From assembly GCA_937975735.1 (NCBI GenBank), contig CALJUI010000492.1, positions 1-15,639 of the forward strand: 15,639 bases of DNA. Reading direction: 5' to 3'. This document shows, piece by piece, positions 7,026 through 13,010 of the stretch. Made by a program: the position numbers and the translations under genes. The DNA is from an uncultured Rubrivivax sp. (lineage in GTDB: Bacteria > Pseudomonadota > Gammaproteobacteria > Burkholderiales > Burkholderiaceae_C). The number at the start of each line of letters is the position of its first letter. Position 1 is the stretch's first letter. The notes under the pieces were generated by a model, which made no database searches, was not told where the DNA came from, and saw only the letters and a list, made by a program, of their open reading frames with translations.

Positions 7026-7054
7026 GTCCATCTCCAGTTCGTGGGTCGATGGAC
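7026..7054 (-). promoter_or_regulatory. Inverted repeat around the thiolase ribosome binding site
   Basis: GTCCATC at 7026-7032 is a perfect inverted partner of GATGGAC at 7048-7054, separated by 15 bases. On the minus strand the arms bracket the GGAG ribosome site just before ATG 7025. If transcribed it would form a stem-loop touching the ribosome site. If the start site is near 7050 it can only act as a DNA element. Confidence 0.35.
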
Positions 7055-7056
7055 GA

Positions 7057-7085
7057 AAGATACCCCGAACGGCTTGCGCCGGGGT
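7057..7085 (-). promoter_or_regulatory. Thiolase operon promoter region with inverted-repeat operator candidate
   Basis: On the minus strand TATCTT (7062-7057) can serve as a -10 box. The perfect inverted repeat ACCCCG (7062-7067) and CGGGGT (7080-7085), with a 12-base spacer, covers the expected -35 position and touches the -10. A TTGTCA hexamer at 7090-7085 is 22 bases away, too far for a standard -35. The arrangement suggests a regulator-dependent promoter; the regulator is unknown. Confidence 0.4.
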
Positions 7086-7128
7086 GACAAGGGCGCCGCG
7101 GGCTGGGCGCGGACGGGGGAAGAGGCGG

Positions 7129-7144
7129 GAGCCGATGCCGGCTC
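7129..7144 (-). terminator. Small hairpin after infA (weak terminator candidate)
   Basis: A perfect six-base stem GAGCCG/CGGCTC with a four-base loop lies nine bases past the infA stop. No T-rich tail follows on the minus strand, so termination here would be weak or factor-dependent. Confidence 0.3.
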
Positions 7145-7152
7145 GACCGCGC

Positions 7153-7389
7153 TCAGCTCATGCGTTGCCGCTCGAGGTGGCGGAACGTGATCCGGCCCTT
7201 CGAAAGATCGTAGGGCGAGAGCTCGAGCGACACGTTGTCGCCGGCGAGGATGCGGATGTGGTGGCGGCGCATGCGGCCGGAGCTGTACGCCACGAGCTCG
7301 TGGCCGTTGTCCAGCGTCACGCGGTAGCGCGAGTCGGGCAGCACCTCGTTGACGATGCCGCGCATTTCGATCAGTTCTTCCTTCGCCAA
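7153..7389 (-). CDS. infA: Translation initiation factor IF-1, second-copy type
   Basis: Small OB-fold protein of 78 residues that binds the ribosomal A site during initiation with IF-2 and IF-3. The sequence from AKEELIEMRG through RYRVTLDNGHELVAY and GRMRRHHIRILAGD to SPYDLSKGRITFRH covers the whole family. Six extra residues extend past the usual end. The only start in this frame that gives a full protein is TTG at 7389. GGAG stands six bases before it, so a weak start codon is paired with a good ribosome site. An ATG at 7394 lies one base after GGAG but opens a different frame of only seven codons. The gene sits 85 bases after csp, and both share a leader motif, which suggests cold-linked expression. 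A separate ribosomal-operon infA is likely elsewhere. Confidence 0.95.
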   Translation of the reverse strand: MAKEELIEMRGIVNEVLPDSRYRVTLDNGHELVAYSSGRMRRHHIRILAGDNVSLELSPYDLSKGRITFRHLERQRMS

Positions 7390-7410
7390 TCCATGCTCCT
7401 TCTTTCGCGT
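7390..7410 (-). promoter_or_regulatory. infA leader with motif shared with csp and ribosome binding site
   Basis: On the minus strand ACGCGAAAGAAGGA occupies 7410-7397, seven bases before the TTG start. The csp gene has ACGCGAAAGAAAGA at 7708-7695, also exactly seven bases before its start. The GGAG of the infA copy is its ribosome site. The matched placement supports TTG 7389 as the true start. Confidence 0.6.
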
Positions 7411-7441
7411 GGCTCAGGCCGCCACGTCTGGCCATCGGCTC

Positions 7442-7466
7442 GGCCGGCCCCGCGCGGGTGCCGGCC
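7442..7466 (-). terminator. Strong nested hairpin between csp and infA
   Basis: GGCCGGC (7442-7448) and GCCGGCC (7460-7466) form a seven-base stem that encloses the palindrome CCCGCGCGGG (7449-7458). There is no T-tract afterwards on the minus strand. It could end or dampen csp transcription before infA, or protect the csp message 3' end. Confidence 0.45.
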
Positions 7467-7474
7467 GTCCACGA

Positions 7475-7687
7475 TCAGGACAGCGCTTCGATCGCCGCCG
7501 CCTGCAGGCCCTTCTGGCCTTCCTTGACTTCGAACTGCACGCGCTGGCCCTCGGCCAGGCTCTTGAACCCGGTGGCCTGGATCTCGCTGAAGTGGGCGAA
7601 CAAATCCTTGCCGCCGCCGTCCGGCGTGATGAAGCCGAAGCCCTTGCCGTCGTCGAACCACTTCACGATACCCGTTTGCTTGCTCAT
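7475..7687 (-). CDS. Cold-shock protein, CspA family
   Basis: Single cold-shock OB-fold domain of 70 residues that binds single-stranded RNA and DNA and melts RNA structure. It starts MSKQTGIVKWFDDGKGFGFI, with the RNP1 motif KGFGFI at 15-20. The RNP2 region reads DLFAHFS at 28-34, with alanine where valine is more usual. Length and ending (GLQAAAIEAL) are normal for the family. ATG 7687 is followed by infA in the same direction. The leader up to the divergent queC promoter region could be about 150 bases, which would resemble the long untranslated leaders of CspA genes; that is inference. The exact paralogue (cspA, cspD and so on) cannot be named. Confidence 0.96.
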   Translation of the reverse strand: MSKQTGIVKWFDDGKGFGFITPDGGGKDLFAHFSEIQATGFKSLAEGQRVQFEVKEGQKGLQAAAIEALS

Positions 7688-7897
7688 ATCTCGATCTTTC
7701 TTTCGCGTAAATTCCCGCGCAGCACATGCCGACGCAAGTGCAGAAACCCGCAAGAGAATCCAAAACAGGGGTGAATCGGCCGAGAGGCACGCCGAGTGCG
7801 GCGGCGACGGCAGAGACCTTCGTTGACGATGGTCTTGGGCGTAACTACAAAGCAAAGTGTAACACGTGATGCAGTCGCCTGCGCGCCACAGCCGCCG
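7688..7897. other. Intergenic region between divergent csp and queC, with AT-rich promoter patch
   Basis: This 210-bp gap is the least GC-rich stretch that I notice, mainly at 7840-7872. That patch includes GTAAC twice (7841 and 7858) and a CACGTG hexamer. It must hold the queC promoter and the csp promoter and leader. I could not fix a convincing minus-strand promoter for csp. No small gene is supported here. Confidence 0.6.
7823..7851 (+). promoter_or_regulatory. Sigma-70 type promoter for queC
   Basis: TTGACG at 7823-7828 matches five of six -35 bases. TACAAA at 7846-7851 matches four of six -10 bases, and the spacer is exactly 17 bases. A start near 7858 would give a leader of about 40 bases to ATG 7898. 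Confidence 0.55.
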
Positions 7898-8608
7898 ATG
7901 ACCACCCGCGCCCTCGTGCTGTTCTCCGGCGGCCAGGACTCCACCACCTGCCTGGCCTGGGCGCTCGACCGCTTCGAGCACGTCGAGACGGTCGGCTTCG
8001 CGTACGGCCAGCGGCATGCCGTCGAGATGGATTGCCGGGCGCCGATCCGCGCCGCGTTGAAACAGTCGTTTCCCCAGTGGGCGGCGCGGCTGGGGCCCGA
8101 CCACCTGCTCGACCTGTCGCTGCTCGGCCAGATCAGCGACACCGCGCTGACCCGCGAGCGTGCCATCGAGTGGCAGGACGACGGCCTGCCGAACACCTTC
8201 GTGCCCGGGCGCAACCTGCTGTTCCTGGCGTTCGCCGCCGCGCTGGCCGTCCGGCGCGACCTGGACGGCCTCGTCGGCGGCATGTGCGAAGCCGACTACT
8301 CCGGCTACCCCGACTGCCGCGACGCGACGATGCGCGCGATGGCCCAGGCGCTGACGCTGGGCCTGGACCGCCCGATGGCCATCGAGACGCCGCTGATGGC
8401 GCTCGACAAGGCCGCCACATGGCGCCTCGCGCAGGACCTCGGCGGGCAGGCGCTCGTCGACCTGATCGTCGAGGACACGCACAGCTGCTACCTCGGCGAC
8501 CGTTCCGTCCGCCACGCCTGGGGCGCCGGCTGCGGCGACTGCCCGGCCTGCGCGCTGCGCCGGCGCGGCTGGCAGGCCTTCGTCGCCGGCACCGCTTCGG
8601 CGCGCTAG
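7898..8608 (+). CDS. queC: 7-cyano-7-deazaguanine synthase QueC
   Basis: ATP-dependent enzyme that converts 7-carboxy-7-deazaguanine and ammonia to preQ0, the queuosine precursor. The PP-loop SGGQDS is at 10-15 and the NTFVPGRN motif at 99-106. The GGMCEADYSGYPDCRD substrate region is at 128-142. The zinc-binding cysteines are C197, C212, C215 and C218 (CGDCPAC). Length, 236 residues, is normal. I place the start at ATG 7898 (MTTRALVLFSGG); the open frame runs further upstream, but that part is not QueC-like. No ribosome site is obvious before it. Other queuosine genes (queD, queE) are not in the window. The divergent csp gene shares its promoter region. Confidence 0.95.
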   Translation: MTTRALVLFSGGQDSTTCLAWALDRFEHVETVGFAYGQRHAVEMDCRAPIRAALKQSFPQWAARLGPDHLLDLSLLGQISDTALTRERAIEWQDDGLPNTFVPGRNLLFLAFAAALAVRRDLDGLVGGMCEADYSGYPDCRDATMRAMAQALTLGLDRPMAIETPLMALDKAATWRLAQDLGGQALVDLIVEDTHSCYLGDRSVRHAWGAGCGDCPACALRRRGWQAFVAGTASAR

Positions 8609-8645
8609 TGTCGCGTCGGCGCCAACGCCTCGCCCGCCGTCGCGC

Positions 8646-8651
8646 TACGCT
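8646..8651 (+). promoter_or_regulatory. Possible -10 element giving a near-leaderless transglutaminase-like mRNA
   Basis: TACGCT follows GCGC just nine bases before ATG 8661. A start site seven to nine bases downstream would fall at or next to the ATG. No Shine-Dalgarno sequence precedes the ATG. The mscS-like gene has the same layout with TACGAT at 13000-13005. Confidence 0.3.
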
Positions 8652-8660
8652 CGGCACCGG

Positions 8661-9326
8661 ATGACGCCGACCCCCGCCCACCTCGCCGCGACCGCGTTGC
8701 TCGACGCCGACCACCCCGACGTGGTCGAGTTCGCCCGCCGCCATGCGGTCGGTGCCGACGACGTCGAGCGTGCCGTCGCGTTGAACCTGGCGGTGCGCGA
8801 CGGCTTCCGCTACGACCCGTACCGGATCGACCTGTCGAGCGCGGGCATGAAGGCCAGCGCGGTGCTGGCCACCGGCAGCGGCTGGTGCGTCACCAAGGCC
8901 GCGCTGCTGGTCGCCGCCTGCCGGGCCGCCGGCATCCCGGCGCGGCCCGGCTACGCCGACGTGCGCAACCACCTGAGCACCGAGCGCTTGCGCCGGACGA
9001 TGCAGACCGACCTGTTCATCTGGCACGGCTATGCCGAGCTCTGGCTCGACGGCGCCTGGCGAAAGGCCACGCCGGCCTTCAACCGCGAGCTGTGCGAGCG
9101 CTTCGGCCTGCTGCCGCTGGAGTTCAACGGCCGCGACGACTCGCTCTACCACCCCTACGACCGCGCCGGCCAGCGCCACATGGAATACGTGCACCAGCGC
9201 GGCGCCTTCGACGACATGCCGCTGGCGCGGATCGTCGCCGACTTCCGCCGCACCTATCCCGGCCTGAGCGCTCCCGGCGCGGCCGAGGGCGACTTCCACG
9301 CCGACGCCGGGCGCGAGACGCCATGA
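8661..9326 (+). CDS. Transglutaminase-like superfamily protein
   Basis: Cytoplasmic protein of 221 residues with a papain-like transglutaminase core. The nucleophile region GWCVTKAALLVAACRAAGIP (75-93) holds C76. The histidine region WHGYAELWLDGAW (121-133) holds H122. Where the third catalytic residue, an aspartate, is expected after the tryptophan, the sequence reads KATPAFN (135-141), so no aspartate is there. The C-terminal part (PLEFNGRDDSLYHPYD, RHMEYV) seems specific to this subfamily. No signal peptide is visible. The stop overlaps the start of the thioesterase gene (ATGA), so the two are translated together and may share a pathway. The substrate is unknown; peptidase, amidase or transferase chemistry is possible. 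Confidence 0.85.
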   Translation: MTPTPAHLAATALLDADHPDVVEFARRHAVGADDVERAVALNLAVRDGFRYDPYRIDLSSAGMKASAVLATGSGWCVTKAALLVAACRAAGIPARPGYADVRNHLSTERLRRTMQTDLFIWHGYAELWLDGAWRKATPAFNRELCERFGLLPLEFNGRDDSLYHPYDRAGQRHMEYVHQRGAFDDMPLARIVADFRRTYPGLSAPGAAEGDFHADAGRETP

Positions 9327-9751
9327 GCGTGCCCGAGGGCTTCGTGGCGGTGTCGATGGGCGGCGAGTACATCGCCGCGAACGGACCACTGTACCTGCGC
9401 AAGCTCGGCGCGATCGCCCAGCTCGGCTTCCGCGTCGAGCCCCGCCACACGAACCCGGCCGGCATCTGCCACGGCGGCATGATGGCCAGCTTCTGCGACA
9501 TGCTGCTGCCGATCTGCGCACACCACCAGTCGGCCGAGGTCGCGCGCCGCTTCCTGCCGACGATCAGCCTGCAGGTCGACTACCTGGCGCCGACGCCGCT
9601 CGGCGCCTGGGTCCAGGGCGAGGCCCAGGTGCTGCGCGCCACCCGCAGCGTGGTCTTCATCCAGGGCCTGGTCACCGCGGACGACACGCCGGTGGCGCGC
9701 GCCAGCGGCGTGTTCAAGATCGGACCGGTGTTCAGCGCCCCGCGGCCCTGA
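9323..9751 (+). CDS. PaaI-type hotdog-fold acyl-CoA thioesterase
   Basis: Single hotdog domain of 142 residues, predicted to hydrolyse acyl-CoA or aryl-CoA thioesters in the cytoplasm. The signature HTNPAGICHGGMMASFCDMLL at about 42-62 contains the conserved HGG (50-52) and a candidate catalytic aspartate D59. LQVDYLAPTPLGAWVQGEA and VVFIQGLV follow as the usual strands. The ATG at 9323 overlaps the transglutaminase-like stop by four bases. Its 3' end overlaps the convergent GGDEF-EAL gene by 20 bp (9732-9751). The natural substrate is not evident. Confidence 0.92.
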   Translation: MSVPEGFVAVSMGGEYIAANGPLYLRKLGAIAQLGFRVEPRHTNPAGICHGGMMASFCDMLLPICAHHQSAEVARRFLPTISLQVDYLAPTPLGAWVQGEAQVLRATRSVVFIQGLVTADDTPVARASGVFKIGPVFSAPRP

Positions 9752-11729
9752 CCCGCGTCTCGCGCCTCGTCCCCGGCGCCGGGCATGCCGGCGCCGCACG
9801 GCCGGGCATCGGCAACGCCGCCAGCATCGGCTCCAGCGCCGCGGCGGCCATCGGCCGCCCCAGCAGATAGCCCTGGGCCTGGTCGCAGCCCATGCGCTTC
9901 AGCGAGGCGAGCTGCTCCGCGGTCTCGACCCCCTCCGCGACGACCAGCATGCCCAGGCTGTGCGCCATCGCGACGACGGCCTGGGTGATCGCCGCATCGT
10001 CGGGATCGGACGGCAAGCCGTCGACGAAGGACCGATCGATCTTCACCGTCTGGGCCGGGAAGCGCTTGAGATAGGACAGCGACGAGTACCCGGTCCCGAA
10101 GTCGTCGATCGAGATCCGGATGCCCAGGCCGCTGAGTTCGCGCAGCACCTCGCTGGCGCGCGCCGGGTCCGTCATCAGCGCGCTCTCCGTCAGCTCGACC
10201 TCCAGGCTCGCGCCGTCGACGCCGCACGAGACCATGGCCGCAGCGATCTCCGCCACCAGTGAGGCACTGGCGAACTGGCGGGCCGACAGGTTCACCGCCA
10301 CGGCCGGCGCGTCGAATCCGCGCCGGCGCCAGTCCCGGATCTGCCGGCAGGCCGCGCCCATCACCCAGTGGCCGATGGGCACGATCAGGCCCCGATCCTC
10401 GGCCAGGGGCACGAACTCGCCCGGCATCACCAGGCCGCGAACCGGGTGGTTCCAACGCACCAGCGCCTCGAGCCCGGACAGCCGGCCGGTCGCGACGTCG
10501 AACTTGGGCTGGTAGTGCAGCGTCAGCTCGTCGCGCTCCAGGGCCAGGCGCAGCTCGGATTCCAACGCGAAGTGCGCCGCAGCCTCCTGCGCCAGTTCGC
10601 TGGTGTAGAACTGGACGTTGTTCTTGCCGCGATCCTTGGCGAGATACATCGCGGCGTCGGCGTGCTTGAGCAGCGTCGCGGCATCGTCGCCGTCGTTCGG
10701 ATAAAGCGCCAGACCGATGCTGCCGGTCAGCTGGAACCGGCAGCCCTGGACCACCACCGGCTCGGCCGCCGCCTGCAGCATGCGTTGCGCCAGCGCCGAG
10801 GTGTCCGCCGCGGAGCCGGGCTGCTCGAGCAGGACGACGAACTCGTCGCCGCCCAGCCGCGCCACCAGGTCGGCAGCGCGGGTCGCCTGGCGCAGCCGCT
10901 CGGCCATGACCTTCAGCAGTTCGTCGCCGCCGTCGTGGCCCAGGGTGTCGTTGACGACCTTGAACCGGTCCAGGTCGAGAAAGCAGACCGCGAAGCCCTG
11001 CCCGTTCCGGCGCGCGCGCGCCAGCGTGCGCTCGAGCTCGGCCATGAACATGTTGCGGTTGGGCAGGCCCGTCAGGCTGTCGAAGCGCGCCAGCTGGTTG
11101 ACGCGCTGCTCGGCCAGCGCCGACAGGGTCACGTCCCGCCCCACGCCGCGATAACCCAGGAATCCGCCGTCCGCGCCGAAGACCGGCTCGCCGCTGATCC
11201 GGATGTAGCGCACGACACCGTCCTTGCGCGTCATGCCGTAGGTGAAGTCGCGGAACGCCCGCCGATGCTCGATGTTGGCGCGGTACTCCGCCAGGGCCTC
11301 GGGCGAGGCGTCGAAGTTGTCCTGTTCGTTGCGCTGCAGCCCGATCAGCGTCGACGCCTTGATGCCGGTGGCGGCCTCGATGCCGTCGGAGAAGAAGGTG
11401 AACCGGAGCTCGGCATCCTGCTCCCAGATCCAGTCGGCCGACAGCGAGAGCAGGCTGGTGAGGCGGCCTTCGGACAGCGTCAGCGCCTCGGTGCGCTCGC
11501 GCACGCGCTGGTCGAGCTGGTCACGCTCGTCCCGCAGCGCGCGGTACAGCGCCACCATCTCCTGCGACGCCAGATCCTGCGAGCGTTCGAGCAGGTAGCG
11601 GTCCTGGTCGTGTTCCTCGTAGGCGCGACTGACGCGGCGCAGCAGCTCGGGCCACTGCGCGGCGTCGGGCGGGTCGGCGTCGGCCTCGACCCCGGCCCGC
11701 CGGAGCTGCCGTTTCAGGAGGGGATGCAC
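9732..11729 (-). CDS. PAS-GGDEF-EAL c-di-GMP cyclase/phosphodiesterase downstream of a FIST sensor
   Basis: Cytoplasmic bifunctional signalling protein of 665 residues. An N-terminal helical part (1-90) with the segment DQDRYLLERSQ and a coiled coil precedes a PAS domain (about 92-205). The GGDEF domain (about 213-375) has an intact GGDEF (293-297) and the inhibitory-site motif RAAD (284-287) five residues before it. The EAL domain (about 392-635) keeps EAL (421-423), ELTES, IDDFGTGYSSL, KIDRSFVDG and AEGVET, so phosphodiesterase activity looks possible too. The start is GTG 11729, 26 bases after the FIST gene's stop. No membrane helices are seen. The pairing suggests that the FIST protein controls its activity; the dominant activity cannot be told. 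Confidence 0.95.
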   Translation of the reverse strand: MHPLLKRQLRRAGVEADADPPDAAQWPELLRRVSRAYEEHDQDRYLLERSQDLASQEMVALYRALRDERDQLDQRVRERTEALTLSEGRLTSLLSLSADWIWEQDAELRFTFFSDGIEAATGIKASTLIGLQRNEQDNFDASPEALAEYRANIEHRRAFRDFTYGMTRKDGVVRYIRISGEPVFGADGGFLGYRGVGRDVTLSALAEQRVNQLARFDSLTGLPNRNMFMAELERTLARARRNGQGFAVCFLDLDRFKVVNDTLGHDGGDELLKVMAERLRQATRAADLVARLGGDEFVVLLEQPGSAADTSALAQRMLQAAAEPVVVQGCRFQLTGSIGLALYPNDGDDAATLLKHADAAMYLAKDRGKNNVQFYTSELAQEAAAHFALESELRLALERDELTLHYQPKFDVATGRLSGLEALVRWNHPVRGLVMPGEFVPLAEDRGLIVPIGHWVMGAACRQIRDWRRRGFDAPAVAVNLSARQFASASLVAEIAAAMVSCGVDGASLEVELTESALMTDPARASEVLRELSGLGIRISIDDFGTGYSSLSYLKRFPAQTVKIDRSFVDGLPSDPDDAAITQAVVAMAHSLGMLVVAEGVETAEQLASLKRMGCDQAQGYLLGRPMAAAALEPMLAALPMPGRAAPACPAPGTRRETRVRAAGR

Positions 11730-11755
11730 GCGGCGACCTGATCGATGACCGGCGG

Positions 11756-12898
11756 CTAGCGCTCACTGAAGACCGTCACCGTCATGGTCTGGTTGTGCAG
11801 CTCGCTGACGCCGCCGGTGACGAGCGGGGAGATCTCACCGTACGAGTAGAAGCCCACGTGGGTGCAGCCCGACGGCGCGCCATCGAGCACCGTCTCCACC
11901 TCCTCGTCGGTGCGCTCGCCCAGCACCAGCCGACGGCCGACACAACTCACCGACACCGCGAGCGAGGCCTGCGCCGACCCGTGCGCCGCGGCGGCGCTGC
12001 GGGCCGCCTGTCCGGCACTCCCGCTCCGCCTGTCCATGCGCGCCCGGATCAATCGCGCGATGCCGCCTTGCGGCAGGTCGCCGGCGAAGGTCATCGAACG
12101 CTGTGCCTCGTCGATCGCCAGGATCGTGCGCACCAGCGGTTCCCCGTCGCCGCTCTCGCGCCGGACCGCCAGCGGGAACAGCAGCGCCGTGCCGGGCAGA
12201 CCCTCGGCGCGGTCACCCAGATAGGTCTTGTACAGGTCCAGCGCCGGCTTGTCGTCGAGTTCGTACAGCACGTTGCCGACGGCGCGCGTGATGCGCCGCT
12301 CGGGACCGAAGTCGGACCAGCCGGCGTCGCAGCCATGACCGACCTGCAGGCGATCGCCGTAGAAGCCGACTGCGCAGACGTGATTCGCCTCCGGCCGTTG
12401 GCGGTCCAGCACCCAGGTCCGGGCGAATCGGCTGCCATCACCCGCCAGGCCGCCGGTGATGCAGACCCCGGCCGGCAACCCGGCCGCCAGCCCCGCCACC
12501 AGCGGCGTGCCGTTCACGCACAGCCCGTCGGACAGCACGAAGACCGCGCGCAGGTCGTCGGCGGCGAGCTCCGCCGCCAGCTGCTCGCCGGCCTGCCGCG
12601 ATTGCCCGACGCCGTCGATCCGGACGAAGGCGCGCCGCAGCCGCGTGTGGTCGAAGCGGGCGACCGCGACGCTGACGCTCTGGTCCTGGACCATGGCACC
12701 CGCGATCTCGCCCGAGGTCGAGCAGCCCACCAGCACGGATTGCGGGAAAGCCGCCGCCAGCTCGTCGAACGCCGTCGGCTCGGCCGACAGCTCCGGCGAT
12801 CCGAACGCCATGACGAGCGTGTGCGGACCGTCCAATTCGGCGGGGAGGGGAGCACTCCAGCCGCGCGCTGGCCGGAACGTGAGGGAGACGGTATGCAT
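11756..12898 (-). CDS. FIST domain sensor protein (NosP-like)
   Basis: Cytoplasmic ligand-sensing protein of 380 residues made of FIST_N and FIST_C domains. GCSTSGEI at 58-65, SDGLCVNG and ITGGLAGDG (147-155) mark FIST_N. The segment GPERRITRAVGN (198-209) with LYELDDKPALDLYKTYLGD leads into FIST_C, which ends GFYSYGEISP then ELHNQTMTVTVF. FIST proteins bind small ligands, and the NosP group binds heme and senses nitric oxide. Whether heme is bound here cannot be decided from sequence. ATG 12898 has AAGGG about nine bases before it. It is the first gene of a two-gene operon with the GGDEF-EAL enzyme, which fits FIST control of c-di-GMP turnover. Confidence 0.93.
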   Translation of the reverse strand: MHTVSLTFRPARGWSAPLPAELDGPHTLVMAFGSPELSAEPTAFDELAAAFPQSVLVGCSTSGEIAGAMVQDQSVSVAVARFDHTRLRRAFVRIDGVGQSRQAGEQLAAELAADDLRAVFVLSDGLCVNGTPLVAGLAAGLPAGVCITGGLAGDGSRFARTWVLDRQRPEANHVCAVGFYGDRLQVGHGCDAGWSDFGPERRITRAVGNVLYELDDKPALDLYKTYLGDRAEGLPGTALLFPLAVRRESGDGEPLVRTILAIDEAQRSMTFAGDLPQGGIARLIRARMDRRSGSAGQAARSAAAAHGSAQASLAVSVSCVGRRLVLGERTDEEVETVLDGAPSGCTHVGFYSYGEISPLVTGGVSELHNQTMTVTVFSER

Positions 12899-13010
12899 GG
12901 ATCACGCCCTTTGAGTCAGCGCAGACGGTTTCCCGGAGTTTTCGGCCGCCGGCCGTTCGACTTGAGCCCGACCCCTTCGGCGCCCCGGGCGCCAGGCGCT
13001 ACGATGCGGC
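12899..13010. other. Divergent intergenic region between the FIST sensor and the MscS-like gene
   Basis: The 112-bp gap has two inverted repeats: CGGCC/GGCCG (12943-12955, three-base spacer) and GGCGCC/GGCGCC (12979-12993, spacer CCG). TACGAT at 13000-13005 is a possible -10 box six bases before ATG 13011, which would make the MscS-like message nearly leaderless. No ribosome binding site precedes that ATG. Confidence 0.45.

Noticed and set aside
5277..7190. A 637-codon plus-strand open frame opposite the thiolase operon
   Set aside because: It mirrors the thiolase and LeuC-like genes in antisense, has low-complexity composition and no recognisable motif.
7371..7394. ATG at 7394 as the infA start
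   Set aside because: It is out of frame with IF-1 and ends after seven codons; only TTG 7389 gives the complete protein.
7796..7897. Longer N-terminus for QueC from 7796
   Set aside because: QueC homology begins at MTTRALVLFSGG; the upstream part covers the promoter TTGACG/TACAAA and is not QueC-like.
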